Shown here: one piece after another, positions 1 to 8,061 of the stretch
Position numbering within the stretch: the stretch's first letter is position 1
Layout: every line of letters begins with the position of its first letter
NCBI RefSeq assembly: GCF_004016445.2
Contig: NZ_SADT02000002.1
Coordinates: 186,001-250,000, forward strand
From: Mesorhizobium sp. M2E.F.Ca.ET.219.01.1.1
GTDB lineage: Bacteria > Pseudomonadota > Alphaproteobacteria > Rhizobiales > Rhizobiaceae
Length of the DNA stretch: 64,000 bases
Reading direction: 5' to 3'
Program-made: the position numbers and the translations under genes
Notes under the pieces: generated by a model
Told to the model about the DNA's origin: nothing
Seen by the model: the letters and a program-made list of their open reading frames with translations, nothing else
The model's database searches: none

Positions 1-56
1 GAATGGTTGAATTTGGCTACGAAACACAATCCAGAGTCTTCTGATCCGAAACTGTC

Positions 57-1346
57 CTAACCGGTGCGATCGAGCCGGTCCCGCAGCATGCTCCAAGGCA
101 GCAGCATGTTGGGCGCGTAGCGCAGCAGGCCGTGAAAGGGGATCGGCGCCGGTGGCGAGAATGGCAGCGGCAGGTCGCGCGCTTCTGTCCCCGCCGCCCA
201 GTCGGCCAGCACCTTGCCCATGGCCGTGGTCATGGCGATGCCGCGTCCATTGCAGGCGCGGGCCGCCATCAGACCTGGGCCGAGGTCGATCAGGTGCGGC
301 AAGAAATCCGGCTCGACGGCGGCGATCCCCGACCAGCCGTATTCAATCGGCGGCAGGTCGGGGAGTTCCAGGCGCTTCGCCAGCCGCCGCCAGATTGTCC
401 GCGGCACGCGCCACTCGGCGCCCGCGCTCACGACATGCATGCCGCCGCTGATCAGCCGGTTCTGCGCATCGAAGCGGAAGGTGAGGAGATTGCGTCTGGT
501 GTCGGAGAACCCCTGGCCGCCGGGCAGCAGGCGCTCACGCGTCTTCGACGGCAGCGGCGCCGTCGCAATCTGGAAAACCCTCAGCGGAAAATAGGTGCGC
601 TGCAGTGTCGGGTTGAGCGCTCCGCCATAGGCGTTGGTGGCGATCAGCACCTTGCCGGCACGCAATGAACCCGACGGCGTCGTCACTGTCCAGCCGTCGG
701 ACGAACCGTCGATCGATGTGACACGCGTGTGCTCGAAAATCCGCGCGCCGGCCCTTTCGGCCGCATCGGTCAGTCCGCGCGCGAATGCGACCGGATTGAG
801 CACGCCGCCTGAGCGGTCCATCCAGCCGCCGGCATAGCCTCGCGCGCCGGTCAGCGCCTCGGCCTGCTGGCTGTCGAGCATCACCGCCGGCCTGCCGCGC
901 TCCAGCCATTGCCTGGCGCGGGATCGGATTCTTTCGAGAGCAGCCGATGAGTGCGCCGCTTGTATCCAGCCGTTCTGGACGGCGTCGCAGGCGATGTTAT
1001 GCCGGTCGATCAGGTTGAACACGAGGTCGGCGCTACCCGCGGCGACCCCGATCAGCCGCTCGCCGCGCTCCGCGCCGAGATGGGCCACTATGGCGTCCGG
1101 ATCCATCTTGGCGAAATTTGGCACGACGAAGCCCGCGTTGCGGCCCGTGGCGCCCCAGGCAATGATCTCTGCTTCGAGCACAGCCACCGAAAGGCCTTTG
1201 CTGGCCGCATGCAGTGCGGTCGACAGGCCGGCAAAGCCGCCGCCGACGACAGCAAGATCGACATCGATGCTATCTTCCAGCGCCGGTCGGAGGCCGTGGT
1301 CGCGGCTGGCCGCGTGCCACAGGGAAAGCGCTTCATGCCGCGCCAT
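57..1346 (-). CDS. FAD-dependent amine/amino-acid oxidoreductase (DAO family)
   Basis: 429 residues. A Rossmann FAD-binding motif, VVGGGFAGLS, lies near residues 33-42, followed by the flavin-contacting GATGRNAG segment near residues 63-72. The C-terminal half has the ACNGRGIAMTTAMGK stretch typical of DAO (PF01266) enzymes such as gamma-glutamylputrescine oxidase or D-amino-acid dehydrogenase. Family members oxidise a C-N bond of an amine or amino acid, with FAD as cofactor. It is the last gene of a leftward operon, 5 bp after a LivM-type permease, so its substrate is probably the compound imported by that transporter. The substrate itself cannot be read from the sequence. Confidence 0.85.
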   Translation of the reverse strand: MARHEALSLWHAASRDHGLRPALEDSIDVDLAVVGGGFAGLSTALHAASKGLSVAVLEAEIIAWGATGRNAGFVVPNFAKMDPDAIVAHLGAERGERLIGVAAGSADLVFNLIDRHNIACDAVQNGWIQAAHSSAALERIRSRARQWLERGRPAVMLDSQQAEALTGARGYAGGWMDRSGGVLNPVAFARGLTDAAERAGARIFEHTRVTSIDGSSDGWTVTTPSGSLRAGKVLIATNAYGGALNPTLQRTYFPLRVFQIATAPLPSKTRERLLPGGQGFSDTRRNLLTFRFDAQNRLISGGMHVVSAGAEWRVPRTIWRRLAKRLELPDLPPIEYGWSGIAAVEPDFLPHLIDLGPGLMAARACNGRGIAMTTAMGKVLADWAAGTEARDLPLPFSPPAPIPFHGLLRYAPNMLLPWSMLRDRLDRTG

Positions 1347-1351
1347 CGCGC

Positions 1352-2329
1352 TCAGGATCCGCTTTCGCTGGCTGTGGCTTTCGTCCGCTTGCCGAAACGC
1401 ACCCGTCGTGGCCGCTCACCGAATATGCCGTTCGGCCGAACCAACAGGATAACGCACAGCATGACGCCGATGGCGACGATCTGCAGAGATGCGGCTCGCG
1501 CCTGCTGTTCCGGCGCGAAAAGCACGCTGGTGAGCGCGCCCGAGCCCGCCCATATCGCCCAGACCAGTACGCTGCCCGCAATGGCGCCGGCGTTGCTCCC
1601 GGAGCCGCCGACGATCAGCATCACCCAGACCTGAAAGGTGAGGATCGACAGGTAGTTGTCGGGAGCGATGAAGCCGATGAAATGCGCCTGCAGCGCGCCG
1701 GCAAGCGCCATGATCGCGCCGCCGACGGCAAAGGCCTGGACGCGATAGAAACGCGCGCTCTTGCCGAGCGAGATCGCGGCGCGCTCATCTTCGCGCAGCG
1801 CTTTCAGGACCCGGCCCCACGGACTGCGCGTCAGATGTTCGAGCGCCAGATATGCGGCGAGCGTCACCGCCGAGACAATGGCCAGGTTCGACAGGTTGAA
1901 GAGCAGCGGCGTTTCGGCGAGGCCGCCGAAGGGTCGCGGGATGAAGCCGATGCCGAACGGGCCGCCGGTCAGCTTCTGCGCGTTGAGCGCGACCAGTTGC
2001 ACGACGACCGCGACACCGAAAGTAGTGATTGCCAGATAATCCGATCTGAGCCGCAGCGTGGCGATGCCGGTCAGCGCGGCGGCAACCCCGCCAACGAACA
2101 TCGCCCCCAGCCAGCCGATGAGGATCGGCAGGCCGAAGCCGCCCAGCCGGGCGGGGTCGTCGGGGGTGGTGAGCAGCGCCGAGGTGTAGGCTCCGATGGC
2201 GACGAAGCCGGCGAGGCCGACATTGAACAGCCCGGTCAGCCCCCATTGCAGGTTGAGGCCCAGCGTGACCAGCGAGAAGATCAGTGCCGTCGTCAGGAAG
2301 AAGGCGCCGTAGCCCACCAGATCGATCAT
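1352..2329 (-). CDS. Branched-chain-amino-acid-type ABC importer permease (LivM-like)
   Basis: 325 residues with about nine hydrophobic segments. The segment GLFNVGLAGFVAIGAYTSALL near residues 34-54 is the conserved LivM (BPD_transp_2) pore region. It forms the inner-membrane channel with the LivH-type partner encoded just upstream. Its ATG overlaps the TGA of that partner gene (ATGA at 2326-2329), which indicates translational coupling. The Liv label gives fold only: this HAAT family imports amino acids, amides, urea and other small solutes. The linked FAD oxidoreductase points to a nitrogenous substrate (inference). Confidence 0.88.
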   Translation of the reverse strand: MIDLVGYGAFFLTTALIFSLVTLGLNLQWGLTGLFNVGLAGFVAIGAYTSALLTTPDDPARLGGFGLPILIGWLGAMFVGGVAAALTGIATLRLRSDYLAITTFGVAVVVQLVALNAQKLTGGPFGIGFIPRPFGGLAETPLLFNLSNLAIVSAVTLAAYLALEHLTRSPWGRVLKALREDERAAISLGKSARFYRVQAFAVGGAIMALAGALQAHFIGFIAPDNYLSILTFQVWVMLIVGGSGSNAGAIAGSVLVWAIWAGSGALTSVLFAPEQQARAASLQIVAIGVMLCVILLVRPNGIFGERPRRVRFGKRTKATASESGS

Positions 2330-3234
2330 CTTTCACGCACCCCGAAGAGCCCGATGGGGCGCACGACCAGAACTGCCATCAGGGTGACGAAGGAGACCGC
2401 GGCGCGCCATTCAGCGCCGATCAGCTGTACCGCGCCGGCCTCGGCGAGCCCGATGATCAGGCCACCCAGCACCGCGCCCGGAATGCTGCCGATGCCACCC
2501 AGTATGGCGGCGGCGAACATCGGCAACAGCATGTCGAAACCCATCAGTGGACGGATCTGGACCAACACGCCGATCATCACGCCGGCGACGCAGGCCAGTG
2601 CCGCGCCGATGACCCAGGTTACGCGCACGACGCTGGCGACGTCGATGCCGGCGATGCGGGCAAGCGCCGGGTTCTGACTCATCGCCTGCATGGAGCGGCC
2701 GGTCTGGGTGCGTGTCGTCAGAACATGCACGCCCAGCACCAGCGCCGCGGTCAGAATGAGGAGCGCGATCTGATCGGGCGTGATGCGGATGCCGAAGCCG
2801 ACCGGCATCGCGATCTGGATCGCGCGGCTGAAATAGGTCGGGCGCGAGGTGAAGATGAATTCGAGCAGGCTTCTGAGCGCCATCGAGGCGCCAAAACTTC
2901 CCATCACCGCGATGATCGCCTGCTCCTGCTTGCGCAGCCGCGAAAACAGCACCTTGTCGAGCAGCAGCGCGAGCAGGGCCGTAAACGCCGCGCCGACGAC
3001 CAGCGCGACGATGAGCGGCCAGCCGAAGGACAAAGGCGCGATCGGCGCCACCTTGCCGAACATGGCGGCAATGGCGCCGACGACGGCCAAGGTCGCATAC
3101 GTGCCCCAGGCCATGAAATCGCCATGGGCGAAGTTCGAGAAGCGCAGGATGGAATAGGTCAGCGTCACGCCGATGGCGCCAAGTCCGATCATCGAGCCGG
3201 TGAGCAGCCCGTCGACGACGAATTGCAGGCTCAT
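2326..3234 (-). CDS. Branched-chain-amino-acid-type ABC importer permease (LivH-like)
   Basis: 302 residues, almost entirely hydrophobic. It carries the LivH signature NFAHGDFMAWGTYA near residue 33 and a conserved C-terminal GGLIIGLAEAG segment. It is the second inner-membrane channel subunit, pairing with the LivM-like protein encoded next. Both ends overlap neighbours by four bases (ATGA), the usual arrangement for obligate complexes. The cognate periplasmic binding protein is not adjacent: the best candidate is the divergent gene at 8062-9321. Confidence 0.88.
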   Translation of the reverse strand: MSLQFVVDGLLTGSMIGLGAIGVTLTYSILRFSNFAHGDFMAWGTYATLAVVGAIAAMFGKVAPIAPLSFGWPLIVALVVGAAFTALLALLLDKVLFSRLRKQEQAIIAVMGSFGASMALRSLLEFIFTSRPTYFSRAIQIAMPVGFGIRITPDQIALLILTAALVLGVHVLTTRTQTGRSMQAMSQNPALARIAGIDVASVVRVTWVIGAALACVAGVMIGVLVQIRPLMGFDMLLPMFAAAILGGIGSIPGAVLGGLIIGLAEAGAVQLIGAEWRAAVSFVTLMAVLVVRPIGLFGVRER

Positions 3235-3998
3235 GCCGCGCCTCCCGTCTCAGTATGCCGGGCGCTGTCCTTACGGAGCGGCCGCTGGCCGAGATAGAGC
3301 TCCGCGATGACCGGATCGTCCCATAGCGTGGAGGCGATGCCCTCGTGCCGCTCCTTGCCCTCGACCAGCACGTAAGCGCGATCGCCGATGGCGAGCGCTG
3401 CCTTGGCGTTCTGCTCGACCAGCAGGATGGTGACGCCGGACTTGCGGATGGCCGAAAGCATCTCGAACACCATCGACACGAATTTCGGCGACAGTCCGGC
3501 CGAGGGCTCGTCGAGCACCAGCACCTTCGGATGGACGATCAGCGCCCGCGCCACCGCGAGCATCTGGCGCTGCCCGCCCGAGAGGTTGCCGGCAGGAGTT
3601 CGCCGCTGGCGCAGAAGGTCGGGGAAGGCCGCGTACATTTCTTCGATGCGGGCAGGCGCCTGGCGCCGTTCGAGGATGCCGCAGGCGACCTTCAGATTGT
3701 CCTCCACCGACATCCGGGGAAAGACGTTTTCGGTCTGCGGCACGAAGGCAAGGCCGAGGCGGACCATGGTGTGGGCGGGCGCCCCGGTGATGTCCTTGCC
3801 ATCGAGCAGCACCTTGCCCCGGCTGATCGGGACAAGGCCGGCGATGGCCTTGATCAGGCTCGATTTGCCGGCGCCGTTTGGCCCGAGCACGACGACGATC
3901 TCACCCTTGTTGACGGTGATCGAGGCGCCGCGCACGATCGGCACGCCAGGCTCGTAGCCGGCTTCGAGGTCGCTGACGTCCAGCACGGTTTCGGTCAT
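3231..3998 (-). CDS. ABC importer ATP-binding protein (LivF-like)
   Basis: 255 residues from the ATG at 3998, which overlaps the stop of the LivG-like gene. An in-frame opening extends further upstream, but it lies inside livG and was not used. Walker A is GPNGAGKSS near residue 38, the ABC signature is LSGGQRQMLAVARAL, and Walker B is VLVLDEPSAGLSP. The short C-terminus ending in a YLGQR-type motif is typical of LivF. It is one of the two cytoplasmic ATPases that drive the importer. The overlap with the permease gene at 3231-3234 keeps all four subunits in one translationally coupled unit. Confidence 0.9.
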   Translation of the reverse strand: MTETVLDVSDLEAGYEPGVPIVRGASITVNKGEIVVVLGPNGAGKSSLIKAIAGLVPISRGKVLLDGKDITGAPAHTMVRLGLAFVPQTENVFPRMSVEDNLKVACGILERRQAPARIEEMYAAFPDLLRQRRTPAGNLSGGQRQMLAVARALIVHPKVLVLDEPSAGLSPKFVSMVFEMLSAIRKSGVTILLVEQNAKAALAIGDRAYVLVEGKERHEGIASTLWDDPVIAELYLGQRPLRKDSARHTETGGAA

Positions 3999-4795
3999 GC
4001 CGTGCCCCCGAGATAGGCCTCGATGACACGCGGGTCCCGCGCCACCTCGTCGGCGGTGCCCTCGCACAAGAGCTCGCCGCTGGCCATCACCAGCACGCGG
4101 TGGCAAAGCCGCGTCACCATGTCGATATTGTGCTCGATCAAGAGAAAGGTGATGCCACTCTCGTTGATGTCGCGGATGCGCTCGATGATAACCTCGAGCA
4201 GCGTGGCGTTGACGCCGGCCGCCGGCTCGTCGAGCAGGATGATCGCGGGATCGGCCATCATCACGCGGGCGAGCTCGAGGAGCTTGCGCTGGCCGCCGGA
4301 AAGCACCCGCGCCGGCTCGTGCGCCAGGCGGGTCAGCGAGACGAGCTCCAGCAGCTCGGCGGCTTTCTTCGCGGCGGCTTTCTCTTCGGCGGCGACCCGC
4401 CACGGCGTGAGGAAATTGGCAAGCAGCCGCTCGCCGGTCTGCCCTTGCGCGGCAAGCATGACGTTCTCGATCAGCGTCAGGTTGGGGAGCGGCCGTGGGA
4501 TCTGGAACGTACGCCCGAGGCCGCGTCCGATGCGGCGGTGCGCGGCCTCGCCGGAAACGGGCACGCCGCCCAGATAGATCTCACCGCTGGATGGCAGAAT
4601 GCTGCCGGCCAGAAGGTCGAACATTGTCGTCTTTCCCGCGCCGTTCGGACCGATCAGGCCCAGTATCTCGCCAGGGCGGACGTCAAACGAGACATTGTTC
4701 ACGGCAACGAGCCCGCCGAAGCGCCTGACGACGTTTTTTGCCGCCAGCACCGGCTGCTGGGTCTCAGCCCCATGCCGTTTCACTGCGTCTCCCAT
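3995..4795 (-). CDS. ABC importer ATP-binding protein (LivG-like)
   Basis: 266 residues. Walker A is GPNGAGKTT, the signature is LSGGQRKLLELAR, Walker B is IILLDEPAAGV, and the switch His lies in LLIEHNIDMV. The characteristic LivG C-terminus reads DPRVIEAYLGG. A GAGGGA ribosome-binding site precedes the ATG at 4795. It is the first gene of the leftward operon livG-livF-livH-livM-oxidoreductase. The promoter must lie in the short control region shared with the divergent gntR gene, where palindromes are visible. Confidence 0.9.
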   Translation of the reverse strand: MGDAVKRHGAETQQPVLAAKNVVRRFGGLVAVNNVSFDVRPGEILGLIGPNGAGKTTMFDLLAGSILPSSGEIYLGGVPVSGEAAHRRIGRGLGRTFQIPRPLPNLTLIENVMLAAQGQTGERLLANFLTPWRVAAEEKAAAKKAAELLELVSLTRLAHEPARVLSGGQRKLLELARVMMADPAIILLDEPAAGVNATLLEVIIERIRDINESGITFLLIEHNIDMVTRLCHRVLVMASGELLCEGTADEVARDPRVIEAYLGGTA

Positions 4796-4839
4796 CAGTC
4801 CCTCGGGCCGGAAGCGTTTTTCGTTTCCTGATTTTGATA

Positions 4840-4864
4840 TGTGATCACACTTGCTTTGATCACG
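4840..4864. promoter_or_regulatory. Paired TGATCA dyads, probable GntR operator
   Basis: A perfect 10-bp palindrome TGTGATCACA spans 4840-4849. A second, related TTTGATCACG follows at 4855-4864, with the TGATCA cores 15 bp apart. They lie between the divergent livG-like and gntR genes, where an autoregulator would act on both promoters. A GTG at 4841 could open the gntR frame, but it falls inside the palindrome, which argues that it is operator and not start codon. Binding by the adjacent regulator is inferred. Confidence 0.55.
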
Positions 4865-4951
4865 CTAATCAGCTTTAATTTTCTCCGCAAGCCGAAAACG
4901 GGCAGGTCGGCCAAAAAAGGTCGCCAGAAAAAGGGCTGGAGTCGGGAGCGC

Positions 4952-5680
4952 ATGCACAAGGCAGCCGTGGAGCGGACCAATGACGTTTTCGCCGCGCAAC
5001 TTGCGCCGGTCGGCCGCGAGACCGTGCAGGACCGCGTCTATTCGGAGCTGCGCCGCGCTCTGATCGGCGGCCTGTTCGAGCCAAGCCAGGTACTGACCAT
5101 TCGCGGCCTTGCCGACGCGCTGGTCACCTCGACCATGCCGGTGCGTGAGGCGCTCGGACGGCTGATCACCGAAAAGGCGCTTGAGGCGCTGCCCAACCGC
5201 TCGGTGCGCGTGCCGCCGATCACGCTGGAGCGGATCGACGACCTGCTGCGCGCGCGCATCCTGATCGAGGGGGAGGCGATCTCGCTCGCCGCAACGCGCA
5301 TGGGGCCGCGTGGAATCGCGACCGTCGAGGCGCTGCTGCGCGAATGGGACGAGGTCCGGGCGCTGAAGCAAAAGAAGGATGTCGATCGCGAGGTCACGCT
5401 CAACCAGAGCTTCCACTTCGAGATCTACCGTGCCTGCGGGTCAGCCGTGCTGATACCGATGATAGAGAGCCTCTGGCTGCAATCCGGCCCATGCATCCGC
5501 GTCGCCATCTACGCCTTTTCCGAAGCCGGCGAGGTGGACACCGCGCATTACCATCGCAGCATCGTTGCCGCGCTTGCGGCGCAGAACGCACAGGCCGCGC
5601 GCGAGGCATTGGTGGCCGACATCAGCCGGCCCTTTGCCTTTCTTCGCGACAAGCTGCAGTCCAAGGCTCGAACGGAGTGA
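4952..5680 (+). CDS. GntR-family transcriptional regulator (FadR subfamily, FCD domain)
   Basis: 242 residues from the ATG at 4952, which has a GGGAG ribosome-binding site about 4 bases upstream. A longer frame from GTG 4841 runs through the operator and adds a basic low-complexity tail, so it was rejected. An N-terminal winged helix (RVYSELRRALIGG, then TSTMPVREALGRL) precedes an all-helical FCD ligand domain. FCD candidates for metal or ligand binding are the His residues in NQSFHFEIYRA and TAHYHRSIVAAL. It probably represses both divergent operons and is released by the transported compound or a metabolite of it. Confidence 0.88.
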   Translation: MHKAAVERTNDVFAAQLAPVGRETVQDRVYSELRRALIGGLFEPSQVLTIRGLADALVTSTMPVREALGRLITEKALEALPNRSVRVPPITLERIDDLLRARILIEGEAISLAATRMGPRGIATVEALLREWDEVRALKQKKDVDREVTLNQSFHFEIYRACGSAVLIPMIESLWLQSGPCIRVAIYAFSEAGEVDTAHYHRSIVAALAAQNAQAAREALVADISRPFAFLRDKLQSKARTE

Positions 5681-5681
5681 C

Positions 5682-6170
5682 ATGACAAAGGCCGCCATAA
5701 AAATCACCGAGCCGCGTTCCGGCCTGTCGGCGACGGCGCTGCTGCTGCCGGAAAAGGCGCCGGACAATGCTGCCTTTCTCTGGAGCTATCTGGAAGCGCC
5801 GCGCGTGGTCGCCGGCATCCACGCGATGTGGACCGGTCCTGAAATCTCCTGTCCGGTGCCGTCGTCGCATCTGGAAGGCCAGGCCTATGCCCAGCCGTTG
5901 CCGGCCGAGAATGCGACGCTGACGCCTCAGCCCGGCGACATCGTGCTCTCCTATGTGCCGCCGCGCATGTGGGGCGGCAATACGAACGCGATCTTCGACA
6001 TCGGCCTGTTCTACGGGCAGGGCGCGCGGCTCTTGTTTCCGATAGGCTGGCTCGCTGGAAGCGTGGTCGCGCAGGTGCTGCCGGAGCAGCGGGAACAGCT
6101 CGCCGCCGCCTGCGGGGTCATTCGCCGCAATGGTGCCTGCGACGTCACCTTCACGCGGGCGGAGTTCTGA
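5682..6170 (+). CDS. DUF3830 family protein (cyclophilin-like fold)
   Basis: 162 residues, starting 1 base after the gntR stop. The pattern of an opening beta-rich stretch, AWxxL-like core (here FLWSYLEAPRVVAGIHAMWTG), a PGDIVLSYVPPRMWGG segment and a terminal LAGSVVAQV strand matches my recollection of DUF3830, a cyclophilin-like beta-barrel family of unknown activity found beside catabolic genes. There is no signal peptide, so it is cytoplasmic. Its tight coupling to gntR and to the TIGR04076 gene suggests an enzymatic or metabolite-binding step in the locus. The family call is moderately firm; function is unknown. Confidence 0.65.
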   Translation: MTKAAIKITEPRSGLSATALLLPEKAPDNAAFLWSYLEAPRVVAGIHAMWTGPEISCPVPSSHLEGQAYAQPLPAENATLTPQPGDIVLSYVPPRMWGGNTNAIFDIGLFYGQGARLLFPIGWLAGSVVAQVLPEQREQLAAACGVIRRNGACDVTFTRAEF

Positions 6171-6171
6171 G

Positions 6172-6531
6172 ATGGCCGAGCGCGACGACAGTTTCGAGCT
6201 CTTCGATCTCCGCGTCGAGGCGGTCATTCCCGAGGGCAAGCCGATCTATTGCGGCGCCAAGGCCGGCGACTATTTCGAACTGAAGGGCGAGATGCTGTCG
6301 CTGCCGGCGGGGCAAGGTCTTTCGATCTATTCCATTGCCGCCGTGCTGCCGCTGCTGGCGGCCAAGCAGCGGCCGACGCACGCCAATGACTGGATGACGT
6401 CCGACGCCGAGATCGCCTGTCCAGATCCCAACTGCGCCAGCCGGCTCAGGATCGTCAGGGTGGCGACGCGGCGGTTCAGCCATGCCGAAACGACGGCGGT
6501 GCCGTTGCCGGCGGAAGGTCAAGAGAAATGA
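6172..6531 (+). CDS. TIGR04076 family protein
   Basis: 119 residues from the ATG at 6172, one base after the DUF3830 stop. The features are FELFDLRVEAVI, a G-x-x-F/YCGAKAGDYFEL opening strand, a central SIYSIAAVLPLLAAKQRP helix and a terminal IACPDPNCASRLRIVRV segment. This layout matches TIGR04076, a small domain with no known biochemical role that often travels with oxidoreductases and transporters. Two Cys residues in ACPDPNC could bind metal, but they are not spaced with a second pair. It overlaps the next gene by four bases. Confidence 0.65.
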   Translation: MAERDDSFELFDLRVEAVIPEGKPIYCGAKAGDYFELKGEMLSLPAGQGLSIYSIAAVLPLLAAKQRPTHANDWMTSDAEIACPDPNCASRLRIVRVATRRFSHAETTAVPLPAEGQEK

Positions 6532-7577
6532 CGACCGCCGAACTCAGCCCCGGCTATACGATCTCGCGCGTCATCCGCGGCGGTTGGCAGCTCGCCGGCG
6601 GGCACGGCGCGATCGATCGCGAACAGGCGGTGAGCGATTTGATCGCGACCTTCGATGCCGGCATCTTCACCTATGACTGCGCCGACATCTACACCGGCGT
6701 CGAGGAGCTGATCGGCGCCGCGCGTCTGCGGCTCGGCAACGAACGCGGCCTCGATGCCGCCGCCCGGATGAAGGTGCATACCAAGCTGGTGCCCGATCTT
6801 GAGCGGCTGGCCGGCATCAGCCGCGACTATATCAGGGGCATCATCGACCAGTCGCTGCGCAGGCTGAAGACCGAGCGCATCGACCTCGTGCAATTCCACT
6901 GGTGGGACTATGCGCAGCCTCGTTATGTCGAGGCGATGGGCTGGCTCGACGAGCTCCGCCGCGAGGGCAAGGTTCGCAATCTCGGCACCACCAATTTCGA
7001 CACCCAGCGGCTTGCCGAAATCCTGGCGGCGGGCATTCCGCTGGTCAGCCAGCAGCTGCAATATTCCGTGCTCGACCAGCGCCCTGCCCAAGGCCTCGCC
7101 ACGCTGGCGAAGCAACATGGCATGCATTTCCTATGCTACGGTTCGGTTGCCGGCGGGTTCCTCAGCGATCGATGGCTTGGTGCTGCCGAACCGGCGACGC
7201 CGCTCGAAAACCGCTCGCTGGTCAAATACAAGCTCATCATCGACGATTTTGGCGGCTGGGACCTGTTCCAGCAATTGCTGCAGGCATTGAAGACGGTCGG
7301 CGATCGCCACGGCGTCGACATAGCCACCATCGCCAGCGCCTGGGTGCTGGAACAGCCGCAGGTCGCGGCCGTCATCGTCGGCGCCCGCAACCAGTCGCAC
7401 GCGCTTGCCAATGCGGCAATCATGGACGTCCAACTGACCCGTGACGACAAGGCGGCGATCGGCGCCGTGATCGCGCAAAGCCCCGGTCTCGAAGGCGACG
7501 TCTACACGCTTGAGCGTGACCGCCATGGCCGCCACGGCTCAATCATGCACTACAATCTGAATGCGGGCCGGGTGTGA
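6528..7577 (+). CDS. Aldo/keto reductase
   Basis: 349 residues with a four-base ATGA overlap with the gene before it. The catalytic tetrad can be placed: Asp and Tyr in TYDCADIYTG, Lys in VHTKLVPD and His in LVQFHWWDY. The NADP-binding tail carries AAVIVGARNQSH. It resembles the YajO/Tas-like branch and should act as an NADPH-dependent carbonyl reductase (or reverse dehydrogenase) in the cytoplasm. Its place between TIGR04076 and the NTF2-like gene makes it a core enzyme of this locus. The substrate cannot be deduced. Confidence 0.87.
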   Translation: MTTAELSPGYTISRVIRGGWQLAGGHGAIDREQAVSDLIATFDAGIFTYDCADIYTGVEELIGAARLRLGNERGLDAAARMKVHTKLVPDLERLAGISRDYIRGIIDQSLRRLKTERIDLVQFHWWDYAQPRYVEAMGWLDELRREGKVRNLGTTNFDTQRLAEILAAGIPLVSQQLQYSVLDQRPAQGLATLAKQHGMHFLCYGSVAGGFLSDRWLGAAEPATPLENRSLVKYKLIIDDFGGWDLFQQLLQALKTVGDRHGVDIATIASAWVLEQPQVAAVIVGARNQSHALANAAIMDVQLTRDDKAAIGAVIAQSPGLEGDVYTLERDRHGRHGSIMHYNLNAGRV

Positions 7578-8011
7578 GCGCCATGAACCAGGAGACCTCG
7601 CTGTTTTCCCGCGCCAGCACCGAGATCGTCGATCTGCACCGCTTCTTCGTCGACTGGTTCGTCGCCGCGCGCGCCGATGCGGTCGACTTCGGTCGCTTTG
7701 AAGCCGCCATGGGTGAAGGCCTGACCATGATCGCGCCGAGCGGCGCGGTCCTCGGTCGCGATGCGGTCGTCGACCATGTCAGGCAAAGCCGCGCCACCTG
7801 CGATGACGGCTTTGCCATCGCGATCGAGGACATCAGGGCCGGCTGGCAAACCGACGACACCATCGTCGTCCTCTATGTCGAGGCGCAGCTGCGCGGTGGC
7901 AAGCTCAGCCGCCGCCAGTCGAGCGCCGTCTTCACCACCAGTTCATCGGCGCCCAACGGCGTCGAATGGCGGCATCTGCATGAGACCTGGCTGCAGGTGC
8001 CGGAACGCTGA
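7574..8011 (+). CDS. NTF2-like / SnoaL-type small protein
   Basis: 145 residues from GTG 7574, which overlaps the previous stop. An ATG at 7583 is an equally good start. A cone-shaped alpha+beta fold of the NTF2/DUF4440 type is suggested by the length and by LHRFFVDWFVAARADAVDFGRFEAAMGEGLTMI-like helix-helix-strand order, cut here to its pattern: helix, GEGLTMIAPSG turn, then repeated beta strands ending in EWRHLHETWLQV. Members serve as small isomerases, hydrolases or binding proteins. As the fifth gene in the operon it is probably an auxiliary enzyme. Confidence 0.6.
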   Translation: MSAMNQETSLFSRASTEIVDLHRFFVDWFVAARADAVDFGRFEAAMGEGLTMIAPSGAVLGRDAVVDHVRQSRATCDDGFAIAIEDIRAGWQTDDTIVVLYVEAQLRGGKLSRRQSSAVFTTSSSAPNGVEWRHLHETWLQVPER

Positions 8012-8061
8012 AACAGGCTCAAGAGATCAAAGCAAAGCCGAGTAACTCAAGGGGAACAACA

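Noticed and set aside
4841..4951. GTG start that would extend the first gntR by 37 codons
   Set aside because: It lies in the TGTGATCACA palindrome, and the ATG at 4952 has a better ribosome-binding site and gives the usual family length.
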